Shown here piece by piece: positions 24,362 to 35,931 of a stretch of 36,008 nucleotides of DNA. Every line of letters starts with the position of its first letter. Position 1 is the stretch's first letter. This stretch comes from Neelides folsomi (lineage: Eukaryota > Arthropoda > Collembola > Neelipleona > Neelidae). A program made the translations under genes and the position numbers. The DNA is taken from the NCBI GenBank assembly GCA_034687125.1, contig JAQGBZ010000521.1:1-36008 (forward strand), in the 5' to 3' direction. The notes beneath the pieces are model-generated. The model searched no databases and was not told the DNA's origin. It saw only the letters and a program-made list of their open reading frames with translations.

Positions 24362-24688
24362 TCAAGAAGGGAAATTCTCGGAATTCTGACAGTAACAAGT
24401 GTAACTTAATTTAGATTCGCTTAAATTATTCCTTCGAGCATTTTTCTCCCAGTCAATCAGAATTGTTTTCCCCTTTGGCATGAAATCATCACCATCAGAG
24501 AAAGAATATTGGGGCGGATTGAATTCCTTTCCGCCAAAAATGTGAAAGGGATGTTTATCATTTCGACTCATCACATGGACTTTAAACCTGATTTTGAGAC
24601 CCTTCTTATTTGAGATATTTCTGTTCAACTCAAGGAATGTATTTGAAGCTTCCTCCAGGGCCTTCAATTTACAATTACCTTTTGACAC
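24362..24688 (-). CDS. Candidate terminal exon or decayed ORF, unknown protein
   Basis: This is the most protein-like frame in the window: about 100 residues with balanced composition (Lys, Asn, Ser, Glu, Gly, Phe), including LEEASNTFLELNRNIS, FKVHVMSRNDKHPFHIFGG and GKTILIDWEKNARRN, and ending CYCQNSENFPS before TGA. It sits in a GC bump inside an otherwise very AT-rich block. There is no ATG at the upstream limit; the listed limit is a GTG codon. A pyrimidine-rich run, TTTGTTTTCCTGTGTC, followed by AAAAG lies just upstream on the minus strand and could be a splice acceptor (about 24682), which suits a last exon. No family was recognised. It could also be a remnant of a transposon gene or chance. 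Confidence 0.35.
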   Translation of the reverse strand: MSKGNCKLKALEEASNTFLELNRNISNKKGLKIRFKVHVMSRNDKHPFHIFGGKEFNPPQYSFSDGDDFMPKGKTILIDWEKNARRNNLSESKLSYTCYCQNSENFPS

Positions 24689-25140
24689 AGGAAAACAAAT
24701 TCAACCGAAATATATTCAAAATCGATTTTTGTCATCATTATATACGAAACAACATAACATAAAGTTGAACTCAATATCAACATAAGATACATACAATTTA
24801 AGTTGTGTTGTAGTTGTATTTATGTTGTATTACTTGTATGCATTTACAATTATACACCTAAAAGTTTAAACATTGTTAATGTTTCACATAACTTTCGTTA
24901 AATACTTATATTACACCAACAAATCATTTGTTGGTAGTTTGTCTGACACCAAAGTAAGTATATTTAGTAAAAAATAATTTGTGATAATATACAACTAAAC
25001 TCATAATTGTCATAAACATGCAATTATTGTCTTATTTCTGAATTTGTTGTTTCAAACATTGAAACATTTTCAAGAAAAGATAATTTAAATATCATGTTCT
25101 TTATTTTAGGTAGGATTTCATTTTAGCACAACTTCATGCT
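24689..25140. other. AT-rich block with clustered palindromes
   Basis: Contains AAACATT-GTT-AATGTTT (24868-24884) and ACCAACAAAT-C-ATTTGTTGGT (24915-24935) within 70 bases, and a third near 25043. No gene. Confidence 0.55.
24868..24935. repeat. Two adjacent perfect stem-loops
   Basis: A 7-bp stem with a 3-base loop at 24868-24884, and a 10-bp stem with a single central base at 24915-24935, are about 30 bases apart. The second is a near-perfect 21-base palindrome. Their role is unknown. Confidence 0.65.
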
Positions 25141-26460
25141 GGATAGAAAAGAGTTTGGAATTTTCATTGGCTCGAACTTTGGAAAAGTGTTCAGTTGAGT
25201 GAGTGGGGCTCAATTTAAGCTTGTTGTATTTATATATTTTTATCCTAGCCACACCTTCGAGATGATATGGATTGAAAAGCTGAAATGGGAGGGTCTGGAA
25301 ACCATGTGGACGACAGCGTGTGGAGGTCTTTTAAGGATCAATTTTATGCATGTATTCGACTCCTCCGCCTCCTCATGTGACCCCCTTAATAATGTTCTCA
25401 AATCTGGCCTAAGGAGGAAAGTTACTCACGCCTCCTGCACAAAGGCCAGATGAGACAAAATTTTCACCCAGGCATTAGATGCAGTGAAGTATAAAAAAGT
25501 CCTGGAGGTATCTTCCAATTCCTTCTCGATTTATTTCCGCAAAATAAATATGGGCTCTCCAATGGGTGCATATTGTTCGAATTGGCGGATTTAGAAAAAA
25601 CCACCGAGTTTTTAGTGAAGCCAATTTAGATCCCCTCCGAGCCCCAGCGCGTCTCCACAGTAGCGAGTTTCGCGGTCTCGGATTGTGTAAGGAGGTTGAA
25701 AAGACGGTCGAATCTCATCACTCCGCCTGTTTTCCAAGTCATATTTCAATTGTGCTGGAAGGAGAAGACTTCCGAGTTATTGAGAGCAGAGGAGCAGAGT
25801 GAATTCAATAATGGACTCACTGACTCCATCAAGTCCAGGAGAGAGGAGGAGCCTTCCTCTTCAATCATTCTGTTCCGTTCTAATGCATGAATGAATTCAA
25901 GGGAAGTTAGCACACAATTTAAACTGGATCTAATCAGCCCATTGTGACAATCGGGCCGGAATCGAAAATACTTTTTCAAATCCACTCGGAGACCCTCCAT
26001 AATATAAGAAAACATAAAAGCCCGTCGAGTAGGCCCTTAGCTATAAGTATATTCACCATCCAGCAACGAGAACTCGTTCCCCATTGTTCACTGCATTGTG
26101 TTCCCCCATGCTTTGTATTGCTTTCATTTCATTTCGCCTCATTGTAGACTTAAGGGAAGGAATCGGATCTGGTTTTCCTTTACTAGATCGATCTCATCTC
26201 AAAGAAACAATCATGGTCTCCTAGCTGAGCTTTAGAGTTGAGTGGAGTTGAGCCCGAGCTTCGGTCTCCCGAAAAATCCCAATCCCATCGACCCCAATCC
26301 GACTGAGTGGAGCTTCTCTCTCCACGGCCAACTCATACACAGAACCATATTATGTATCTTCCAAGATGAATCGCCCCCTAAATCTCTAAATATAAGAACC
26401 TGTGACACAAGATATGCCTGATGACATGATCAAGAATCTCTCCATCTTGCCCTACTTGCT
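25141..26460. other. GC-richer island 7
   Basis: Mixed GA and CT tracts. Open frames at 25199-25453 and 25566-25802 (+) and 25746-26015 (-) overlap or lack domains. No gene supported. Confidence 0.55.
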
Positions 26461-27990
26461 CGCTCTTATTATTAAAATATAAAATTGATACATGTATAGG
26501 TTTCACAACATTTTTTATAATAAGAATCTTGTTTGATTTGAATTTGAAACGAAATTAGAATTTTTTTGATTATAATTTATCGTGTTTTTATTATACGCTT
26601 TAAGTTATTATAATAAAAAATATATAAATTGTATGAATGTACTCTATGTATGTATATTTAGGTATTTCCATTTAAGCTTATTTTTATTCCTTCAAACGCA
26701 ATTAAAGATTGAAGCTAAAGAGTTTTGTCAACATTTTCGATCAAGACCAATAAATAAAACAGAATTAATTACACAAAAAATTATATTTATTGTGAATTTT
26801 ACGAGCTATTCAAATATTATGTAGATACATAAATACGTGTATGTAGGTATGTAAATGTATGGCAAAGAAATTGATTCAAGATGTACGAGTACCTATGTGT
26901 ATTTTAGAATATACCATATGTTATGAGTAGGTACATTGTGTTATTTTAGAAAAGAAAATGCATAGTAATAAACTGTTCACACGTTGACAGAAAGTGTAAA
27001 CAACTGTCATTGAATTCTCACGATGAAAGAGTCCTCAGTTCCAGTTTTCATTTTCCCTTATGTGTCAGAACACTGGTAAAAACAGAACATTTTCTGCGTA
27101 TGTTTTACCATTCAATTTATTTAACTGTAAACGAATGTCTCACACATTGCCAACCATTCTCACAATTTGAAGAAATTCTAAACTACCCCATTACACAGAC
27201 ATGCATGCATACCTTGTTAGCTTCCAAGTTTATGCGCGTTTAAATTTGTTTGTAGATATCATTATATCAAGTTCGCTAAATTTATTGAGGGTTTTAAGAA
27301 TTTTTTGAAATTTCGCTTACAAACAATTTGCTTTCCGTTTTGTTGTCAATAAATAAATACCACTGTAAGACCTCGTTTCTTTTATAAATCAAATGATAAG
27401 TTGAAACATTTAATGCACATAATTTTTTCACTTTTCATCAACAATAATAAATTCTTAACATCAACAAATCTTTAAAATCTATTCTGTACAATACTTAACA
27501 TACATGCATAATAAAATGCGTACAATGTATGTAATGTAGCTTGAATCATGTTCCATAGGCTTATCTTGAAAATATTTTTGAATCTAGAATTCTACATTCT
27601 TGTTATGATACTACATACACTGATTTGACGATTTGAAAGAAAAGCAACAGGGTCAGGAATGTATGCTATAGCGTTAAATAAATATGAATGCATTGGTTCA
27701 GGAATTGCACACCTGTATCAAGAATGTCAGTTCATACCATATTAGTCATGTGAAGGCAATATGAAATTACTGTTGTTTAATTCAACATAAATTTTTGATG
27801 GGATCAGTTTGCCGCTATGTATACAGGTACTAATGTAGTGTATGTATACAAGCACTCGTATATGGGATTGTGGGCAGTAGATATGTATGTAGGTATATGA
27901 ATTGATCGGAAAATCAATAGTTTATTACTTAAATACTAGACTAGCCACTTTAAGCGAAGAGTTAGAGAATCTTCTTAATTTAATACCAGT
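26461..27990. other. AT-rich block with TATGTA-type simple sequence
   Basis: AT-rich, with scattered TATGTAGGTA and TATGTATGTA words (for example about 26640-26660, 26835-26865, 27880-27897). An imperfect hairpin (TGGTAAAA...TTTTACCA with inner CAGAA/TTCTG) is at 27074-27110. No gene. Confidence 0.55.
27074..27110. repeat. Imperfect hairpin
   Basis: CTGGTAAAAACAGAA-type left arm pairs with TTCTG...TTTTACCA on the right, with a small bulge. The length is too short for a miRNA precursor call. Confidence 0.5.
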
Positions 27991-28515
27991 TTCTTGTCTT
28001 CAAAGTTCTAAGAGATCAATTGGACTTTCAAGCCTCGAAGACGGATTAGGAAAATCGTAAATTTCCATTTCCCCTTTCTGCTCTCCTGTCGAAAGCAGAA
28101 GGGTTGCCTGAGTTGTGTCGATGCGAGGACTTTAAAAGAGCTAAGAGGAAAGTTAAGAGAGTAAAGAGAGTTTGGATTATGAAATAGAACAACCTTCTTC
28201 TGCTCGAAGAAAGAGTTGATATCGAGAGCAGAGAGAATCATATTCTATGAGTTCCGTTTTGAGAGCCTGCTTCATGTCAGGCCTTAACCCTATAAATGCA
28301 TATAATGGATAACCTGACTCCAAAAGTTTTCGGTAGTTCGAAAAGCGTAATTTGTCCGTGTCAAATTTCGAGCTCCTGGTTTGGTTTGCAATCATTTTAC
28401 CCATTCCGGTCCTTCGACCCGAGCCGACATCCAGGCACAAGTTTCGCCGTTCGAAAATGTCTTCTATTCATGAGGAAGAAGCTTTCGGAACCAAACGCCG
28501 TGTTGGTGGCGGCGG

Positions 28516-28542
28516 TTAATATCCATTCAAATCGGATATTAA
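28516..28542. repeat. 9-bp perfect stem-loop
   Basis: TTAATATCC (28516-28524) pairs exactly with GGATATTAA (28534-28542) around a 9-base loop, directly after a GGCGGCGG-like word. No function is evident. Confidence 0.6.
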
Positions 28543-29228
28543 TAGATATTCAGGGCATGTTTGAAGAAGGAAACGAGTTTCGGAGAGCCCTGTCTTCCTC
28601 TTGACATGACACAAGATTGTCATTTTCATTTTTTGGAATGAAGGGGAGGGCTCGCGAAAATCGTCAGCAGGGACGGCGTCAGCGGGTGACTCGCCTCTTC
28701 ACTTCCACTCTCAACTCTCGATTAGCCCATTTCTCATCAAAAGGGGCTCGAAACACTACGCACCTTCCCATAAAATATTTCTACCCAAGATCACTTTCAA
28801 AGAGGAGTTTCAGAAAGCTCCGGAGATAAGTGGCAAGTTTTACTCGCCCATGTTGGTTTCCTTTATGTATTTATGGCATTTCACTTTTTGAAAAAGAGTT
28901 ATGGAGAAAGAAAGAAAACTATTCCATTTTCCCCATTCATGGTTGGAAATGTATTGAGGACAATTCGGCCACTTTGCAACTAACTATTTCTACGGCTTCC
29001 ATTACATCAGTTCAAAATATCAACCCGTCATTTTCCAAGCCCGTAAATTTTCCATAGGGCATTAATAGCGAGGAGGGAGTGCGGGGAAAGTGGTACGTCT
29101 CGGCCGTAGTGAGAATATGGATGGTCATTTCCTGCATGCAATGCTGTTTGATTAGTTTTATTACATTTTGAGTGAGCATTTTCCCCTAACAATCCATATC
29201 CTTAATGGTTCCAATTATTGCATTCCAA

Positions 29229-29240
29229 TGTGTGTGTGTG
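29229..29240 (+). repeat. (TG)6 microsatellite
   Basis: Six uninterrupted TG units. It is the clearest dinucleotide repeat in the window and short enough to be unremarkable. Confidence 0.8.
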
Positions 29241-30900
29241 CCGCCTCTCCTGAATATAATATAATATATCTACAAGTGCTCTCCAAAAGGGCAACATTCA
29301 CAACGAACCGCCCGGTCCCGGAGTGTGAGGTTTAGGATATTTAGAATTACACGAAACTACATCGTATCCCATCAGTGTGAATGAATCAATAAGAACAAGA
29401 GGGGAAAGTAGGACGAGGGAAGTCTTATAACACACGATATACAAGGTTGTAGGGAGGAACGTATTTATTAATCTATTGATGAAGGAATAAAGTGAGAGTG
29501 TGTGAGGGCCTTTTTGAGGGGTCTATTATCATCAACCTTAAAGTGGGGTCTACTAAAAATGAGGAGGAGAAGAAATAAAATATTCAAGGATTCATTTTTC
29601 TAGAAGGCTTATTGAAACCCTTCTTGTCTGCCCACCTTTCTTCGGCCTTCTCCATATGAAGGATGCAATATGGGTGCGGATTTCCCCCATTCATTCTCTC
29701 GCGGAGAAAGTCAATCTTGAGTTCTGGGAATCATTTCCTGAGCTTGGCACTATTACTCACCCGAGCACATTCGTTGTAGATCTTAAAGGAGGACGTCTCC
29801 GGCAAAACCGAGAGATTCGGGAAATAGGTGAAATTTAATCGACCTCAAATGCCTTCTTTCTGCATCATTATGCACCATTGCCATGACTTGATTTCAGATG
29901 GAAATGACTCAGTTGAGTTGAATGAGGAGCCGAGAGTGCTGACTCATGGGTTGAATTTCTTAACTCAGCTAACTTTAAGTGCTCTGCCAGAAGCCCTCGC
30001 TGCTCTCGAGAAGAAGCTCGCCGTATAATAAATAGAGGATTTGCAAAGGAAGTGGAGCAATAGTTAAAGAAATAGAGAATCGATTTCCTCGCCACTCTCT
30101 CTTTAGCGCGAGGGCTCTTGTGGAGTCTAATATAATAAATGGGCTCCTCTCGCCTTCCCACGTTCCCGGCCAGAGAAATGAGGAGGAGAGGGAGAAGAGT
30201 TGAATTAAATGGAGTATTAGTTCTCTTCTTTAGCACTCCCCTAGTTCGTAATGCAGTCAGAGTTGCCCAACTCACCGTTTCCCACTTTTTCAAATTCCCA
30301 GGCTTCATCTTCCAAGGAGAGAGACAGAAGATTTCTCCACAATAGAAACCTTATATTTAAAGTGTCAGGAGCGACTTTTATCGCCTGCCTAGTTATTTAT
30401 TATGACAAAATGAACGGGTTCTTTCTGGCCAATCTATTCCACAATTCTCATTCCTTTTTCTACTCTCTTTCAGATCCAACTCGGCGAATCTCGGAAATGT
30501 CCTTTTATGGACCTTAGTCCCAATATTGAAACATGGGTCCGGTTCCATAAATTCCTAAAAATTGAAATGAAAGAAAGACACTGAAGGGTATCTTTAGAGA
30601 GAAAACATCGGAAAATGGAAAAACTTCCTTTTCATCTAAATTTATTCTATATTGCTCACTTCATCTTTTCGTGAAACCTGTCGAGTGGGAGTTTTTTCAC
30701 TCGGATTCAACCTCAGATACGAGGGTTTAGATTGAGAAACTTTTTCATTTTATTTGCAAAATAATGTAGGGGCCTATTGAAGCCGTTGAATTTCATTTGA
30801 AAAAGAAGGGAAAGTGGTGAAGTTATCTAATAAAGCTTTCTTAATGCCTCCGAATCTCGCTCATAATACCACTGCGGCAATGAGGATAGGCTGAACTACA

Positions 30901-31086
30901 TACATGTTGTCATATTTCTTTATACAAACCATTGGATTTGGACATTGATGGTAGTTGATATCCTTTTTTATTTGAACATTGCCAATTTTTAAGGTTAAAT
31001 ACTACAACAGTCCATTTATCAAAAAATATCATTACTACTCTATACTGCCTTCATAAATTGCATAAAAGAGCTATATTAAAAGTATG
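30901..31086. other. AT-rich spacer
   Basis: AT-rich DNA leading into the mariner-like hairpin. No gene seen. Confidence 0.5.
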
Positions 31087-31166
31087 TACAGAGTGGGTCA
31101 TAAGTATCTTTCTTTTTTATACGATTGTTTATTTAAAAAAGAAAGATACTTATGGCCCACCCTGTA
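31087..31166. mobile_element. 80-bp TA-flanked hairpin MITE, mariner family
   Basis: The left arm begins TACAGAGTGGGTCATAAG and the right arm, read inverted, begins TACAGGGTGGGCCATAAG; both continue GTATCTTTCTTTTTT. The arms are about 33 bases with two mismatches and a loop of about 14 bases. TA lies at both outer ends. CAGGGTGGNCCATAAGT-type ends are typical of mariner transposons. There is no internal sequence, so it depends on a transposase from elsewhere. A related terminus begins at 35932. Confidence 0.88.
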
Positions 31167-31440
31167 CTATATACACATATTATATTAAATATTCTTAACA
31201 AATCATCAATTATTGAGATTACTGATTCATACATATTTATTTTATCACTACTCACTACTCAATACCAATGCATTTATACCATAGGTATAAAATATTATGT
31301 AATAAAAATTATAAAATACCATATATAAAGTTCAATAACAATAATAATTAGAGACAACCTAGTATGGTATATGGTTAGAAAATCTAATAAACCAATTTCT
31401 TTTTTTAGTTCTATTATTTTGAACATTGTATTGAAGCCAT
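31167..31440. other. AT-rich spacer with a TTTATACC palindrome
   Basis: AT-rich. TTTATACC-ATA-GGTATAAA at 31273-31291 is a perfect 8-bp inverted repeat that shares the word ATAGGTATAAA with the inverted repeat at 1338-1380. Confidence 0.55.
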
Positions 31441-32640
31441 GTCTGTAAGTTTTTGAGAATGTTGAAGAAGGTTCTTGAGCAGAAGGACCCTCATGTCTGC
31501 AAAGGGAGGAAAGGAGCCGTCAACCAAGGAAACTTCGTATTCAGACAAGTAAATCTTTTTCTTTGACTGTTTCCAGAGTAACGATCAGATAGGAGTCTCC
31601 TCCGCACCTCTTCCCCTCCTCTTCCTCCTGCTGGCTGCCTATTATTATCATACCGACAGAAGAAGGCCTTCGATTCATCCCATTTTCAAAGTTTGATCCA
31701 TAGAGCCCGCTTTATGTGCCACATAAAGGGGATCTCCTACTGTAAAACGGAATGGGGCTGAGGAGCCGGGACCAAATCAGGAGCAGAGTTTGGAAATGAA
31801 GCTTCAACATGAAGAGTGGCTTTGATCTGAGCGAGCTCCGGCTCATATTGGATACCTATAAAAATCCGAGGAGATTTAATAGGAGTAAATGTCAGGGGGC
31901 CCAGGAGGCTCCGAGATATTAGAGAAGGTACGGCCGTCCGTCCTCCTTGTGGTAACTTCATAAAATGCTTAAGTTTTATTTTATTGTACTTTCCAGGTTC
32001 TGTTCTAGCTCTAAATGACAGTCTTAACTCTTAAAAGTTAGAGGAAAATACATTTTATTTTACGGGATTTTTAAGGTTTTTTCCCTCTAAGACGAAGGAG
32101 AGTGAGAGACAGCAGGGAACCCGTGGCGCAAAAGATTGGCTGAGAGACGATAGAATTTTATTGCTAACTTGGCCAACCTGTGCCCTTCTCTTCGTTGACA
32201 CTCGTGTCTTCCTCTCGCCCCCATTACTGTCGGGCCAGGGCTGAGTGATTCGGACGGGGTATTCATTATGCATGTGATAAGGAGACTTCCCGATGAATGA
32301 TGAGATGACACGGCGAAGAATGAGATCCGACGATATGATTCCATAGCTCCAACGCGTTAGACAGACGGATGGCCAGGGATAAAGGAGATGGGGAGAGCCA
32401 GAGAATCGCCCCAAATGTAGCTCCAAGGTAGTGCCTAATAGAGGGAATCAATATCCATAAATCATTCCGACTCTTTGTGGGCTGATTCTATTCGATCGCC
32501 CATTCAGCCTAGTGGACATCAACTGATCGTGAGTGAATTTGGAAAATTGAGAGTTCCATTCCAGAAATCATCGGCTAACTTACGCTAGAATGAGAACGAA
32601 TGCATGTTTTATGAGGGAAAATCCAACGAAGGGTCATTAT
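31441..32640. other. GC-richer island 9
   Basis: CT-rich at about 31590-31640 and mixed elsewhere. Three overlapping minus-strand frames (32055-32426, 32087-32344, 32266-32451) in different phases show that the region is simply poor in stop codons. No domain recognised. Confidence 0.55.
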
Positions 32641-33164
32641 TGCCCTATAGATTTTTATCTTGCCTAATGTTGCAAACTAAGCTTTACATTAAATTAAACA
32701 CATCGAAGGTCTGCTACTCTTGATAAATTGCAAAATGTTGATTGATCCATACTATATACATATATACTATTATATCCATATATTATTGCTGTTATCAAGC
32801 TAATCAAACTAATCTAGTAATCATAATATTTCCCTTTGTACCTATTATAATATTTGGATGCATTATCTACCATATAAATTACTAAAGTTTATTTCTACTC
32901 TACAATTATACATTACAATTACAAAATAAATAAATAATTTCAATATTATAAGTAAAATTAAAATATTATGTACAGTGTATGTAATAGTAGTACATACCTC
33001 TAATTGTAATAAGTCGCATATCTTGTTATTACTCATTTTTATAATTTTAAAATGTTGTAAATTAAAATAATCTACATCATTGTTCTCTAACATTATCTAT
33101 TCAATATTTTTATTTATGTTGCCTGTAAAGTTTGCTCCTTTGATTAAAATGGGTAACATACTTA
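32641..33164. other. AT-rich block, no gene seen
   Basis: Very AT-rich with repeated TATTAT and TACATA words. The minus-strand frame 32863-33093 is Ile/Asn/Tyr-rich, as AT-rich DNA would encode by chance. Confidence 0.55.
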
Positions 33165-33440
33165 TAGAGCAAGCCAGATTTCTGTGTTGACCTTTTTTTC
33201 TAAAAACGCTTCAAGTTATTACTACTAAAATTACATACCAATTTAATGAAAAAAAACTTGCATGTTATTTGCCTTTATTACCCTGTTTTCTGTTTTCTCA
33301 AATTAAATAAATGTTATTTTACCATATCTAATTTAATAGATTTCTTGTAATCATGCTTTCATAAGATATTTGTATCTTATCTGCGAGGAAAGATGGTAAT
33401 TTAAAAAAAAGGCCAACACAGAAATCTGACTTTGTCAGTA
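33165..33440. mobile_element. 276-bp MITE with Tc1/mariner-like ends
   Basis: CAGATTTCTGTGTTGACC at 33175-33192 is matched in inverted form by the right end (CAGATTTCTGTGTTGGCC read on the minus strand, ending at 33428). Both continue into a run of T. Further out, the ends can be extended with small gaps to TA on each side (33165-33166 and 33439-33440), the right end reading TACTGACAAAGTCAG. About 200 bases of AT-rich interior carry no ORF. The TA target and short terminal repeats suit Tc1/mariner, but the superfamily is inferred from ends only. Confidence 0.75.
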
Positions 33441-33610
33441 CCTATTATATTAAAAAATAAAATATGGTTTAGATTAGAAGTTAAAATGTTAGAAAATAAG
33501 TAATGCATTATTTAACTACAGTTACATACCCAATTGTAAGTATGCATTTTATGTATATTTTTTATTATGAATGTATGGTATACTTATCATATAATGTACA
33601 ACATAGGAAT
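33441..33610. other. AT-rich spacer
   Basis: AT-rich DNA with no recognised feature. Confidence 0.5.
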
Positions 33611-35580
33611 GGTTTAGTTGCTGGTTGAAAGTAGCGTGTGAGCTTTCCGTAAAAAGGATTAAGGATACAAATCTATCAATGAAATCCTTTCCGTAAGACC
33701 CAGTCAACATTTTCTCTGTCTCTGGGCCGATAAGAGTTTGGTAACCCCATGGGAGATTCGAATTGCTTTTTAGGAAATTACACTTTTACCACGCTCCCCA
33801 ACTTTCCTCCGTCTCCCTTTCGTCAAGCCAGATTCCCATTATTGTCTTCGTCTCTCCTCGCTTTGTCCTCAGTGAAAAGAGTCGAGAAAGATGGAGGAGT
33901 TTCTGTGGGACTTTTAGACCTAGTTGGAATTAGAGCCCAAAATAAAGAAGAGAGGTCTTTACGTGGTGCAGATGAGCGGCCAAGCTTCCTCCCTCGTAAC
34001 TTTCTCCAGGAGCTGAGGATGAATCCAGACTCCCAATTTAACCGAATAAAGAGGGAGATAAGAGACCAGCTCGAGCTTTGTTAAAAAAGATTCTCCTTGT
34101 CTCGGAACATTGCTTTCGCAAATTAACGCCCGAGCAAATGGGCAAATCCCCTTTCCGCTCTCTCAGAAAGATCCATAATTAACTCTTCCTTGGGGATCGG
34201 AAGAGACTGAAAATGCATTGAGATTGATTGCTTTTATCATTCTCATTTCTCTTGAAATTTCATGAGCTCAGCGAATTCTCCACCTTCTTCCTCTCGACCT
34301 CCGGAGGTTCGACGGAGGAATATTTTTTTAGGTGGGGGATACAAAGCCACTCACCAACCTCATCCTGTATCTCTTAAAATATTCTCTCTGAAATAACATT
34401 TGGCAAGGAAATTACTTCCTCTGAAGACTTTTTCCATCCATCCTAGGAGTCGGGGAAAGTGTCTTCTAAATAAATCTCGAGTATCGCCAAGTCCACTTTC
34501 ACTCCCTCCGCAGAGGGTAGGAAGAACTTGATGCGAAAACTTTCCTCTTACCCTCTTTTCCTCTTTCTTGGGAAGAGATATTAAAATAGACACGAGATTA
34601 ACGAACGACAGGCGGAATTTTCTCTGCGGCCGCCTTTCCAATCTCCCCATGAATATAACATCATAAGTCCTTTTACCTCTCATCCCCTTCCTGCCATATA
34701 GGTTTGATATAAGGCCCGGACTAAGCTCCCATGCGTCGTCCCAATACTCGGTCCATTTATGGTGCATTACGGAACTTGCATTGATGGTCTGGTGAGTTTG
34801 AAGGGAGGGAGGGACTCGAGGGAAGCCCCAACAAGAAAGGGAAAAGAGAGACAGAAGAGACACGCAGAAGATGATAAAACTTATTTCCGTCTTCCTTCAA
34901 ACACTCCTCGAAATCTTCCACAAGAGGGTCTCGAAAAATCCTGTAATAGAAATTGCCAAGGTCCAATTTTGAGTTCAAATAAAGTAATTGAAAAGAGGCT
35001 GTTGTGGAAGGAAACCGGGTGGAGGAACTCCAAATTTGAATTTCTCTCAAGGGCTAAAGGCTCCCTCAAAAGTTGAGAGTGGCGGAAGGGAAACTTTGTG
35101 GTGAAAGCGAACTTTCGCTTGCCCAAATAGCTTACGCAAACGAAGGCTTTTCTCCTCTTCTTCGTTATCGGAAGATATGAATTGTATATAAGTAATATAT
35201 AGAAGGGCCGTTATAGGAATTTATTCTCCCTCTCTACACTTTCCAAATTAATACCTTTACTTTTCGGGCCTTAGCCTCATTCTCTTCTCCAAGCTCAAAC
35301 CCCAGTACATAAAATAATAGAAGGAGTAATGTAATAAAAGAAAGTCTTCTTCACGGCTCGTGAACTGTAACCTTTTCTCCAGGATGAGCTCATAAAAGAA
35401 GAATCTCTTTACGAGGGTTCTATTCATTTCCATTTTCAAATTCTCCCACCGAGAGAAGAGGAAACGAGAAGGGTAGGGAAAGGACATCGCTGCTTTTGTC
35501 ATTAAGACACCCCGTAAAATAATAAGTCCAATTATGTGCAGACACTCATTCAGGCTCAATGATGAGATTCCGTCATACCC
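33611..35580. other. GC-richer island 10
   Basis: CT-rich at about 33790-33880 and 34500-34570, GA-rich at about 34795-34870. It contains the longest frame of the window (34360-34863, minus, 167 codons), which overlaps frames on both strands (34759-35076 plus, 34757-35050 and 34881-35126 minus) and shows no domain. A small inverted repeat AAAGGATT/AATCCTTT is near 33655-33690. No gene supported. Confidence 0.55.
34803..34822 (+). other. Canonical G-quadruplex motif
   Basis: Four GGG runs with loops of 1, 1 and 6 bases: GGGAGGGAGGGACTCGAGGG. This fits the standard G3+N1-7 rule on the top strand. It lies in a longer purine tract; no gene start was recognised beside it, so a regulatory role is not shown. 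Confidence 0.7.
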
Positions 35581-35931
35581 ATTTGTCTCTGATTATTCTT
35601 TGATATTAACCTTGGATGAATTTAAATGATTTCAATAAAAACATTTGCACAATAAATTTTGTTTTAACTTTACTTACACTTAAGTATTAAATAAAAGTGA
35701 TAATATATTATAATATATTATATAGTATTGTTTTGTATAAAACATAATTTGTTGATTCATGTATGTACAGATATTTATGTATTCATTTTTACAGATTATA
35801 AAAATAGAAATACGCATAAGACATACTTTTTGATATAAACAAAAAACAAAATTAATATATCGGTGATAGGTTAACGAATTTGCAGCTACTAAAAACAGAT
35901 GTTCCTAATGCATTTATTTGAATATTTACTC
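35581..35931. other. AT-rich spacer
   Basis: AT-rich. Two tandem copies of the palindromic decamer TAATATATTA lie at 35701-35720. No gene. Confidence 0.55.

Larger units (their letters stand above)
27991..30900. other. GC-richer island 8 (largest)
   Basis: The largest island, with many overlapping frames on both strands: 28177-28440 (-) against 28296-28604 (+), and 29868-30308 (-) against 29828-30028, 30139-30345 and 30251-30517 (+). The mutual overlap argues against any being coding. It also holds a (TG)6 run at 29229-29240, an ATAAT-type run at 29253-29268 and a purine tract at 30172-30199. No gene was identified. Confidence 0.55.

Noticed and set aside
28177..28440. Minus frame with protein-like composition
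   Set aside because: The opposite strand is also open (28296-28604) and equally plausible; no family recognised for either.
29868..30308. 146-codon minus-strand frame
   Set aside because: Three plus-strand frames are open across the same bases; no recognisable motif.
34360..34863. Longest open frame (167 codons, minus)
   Set aside because: Overlaps open frames on both strands, no domain, Arg/Leu/Ser-heavy reading of GA/CT-rich DNA; chance opening is likely.
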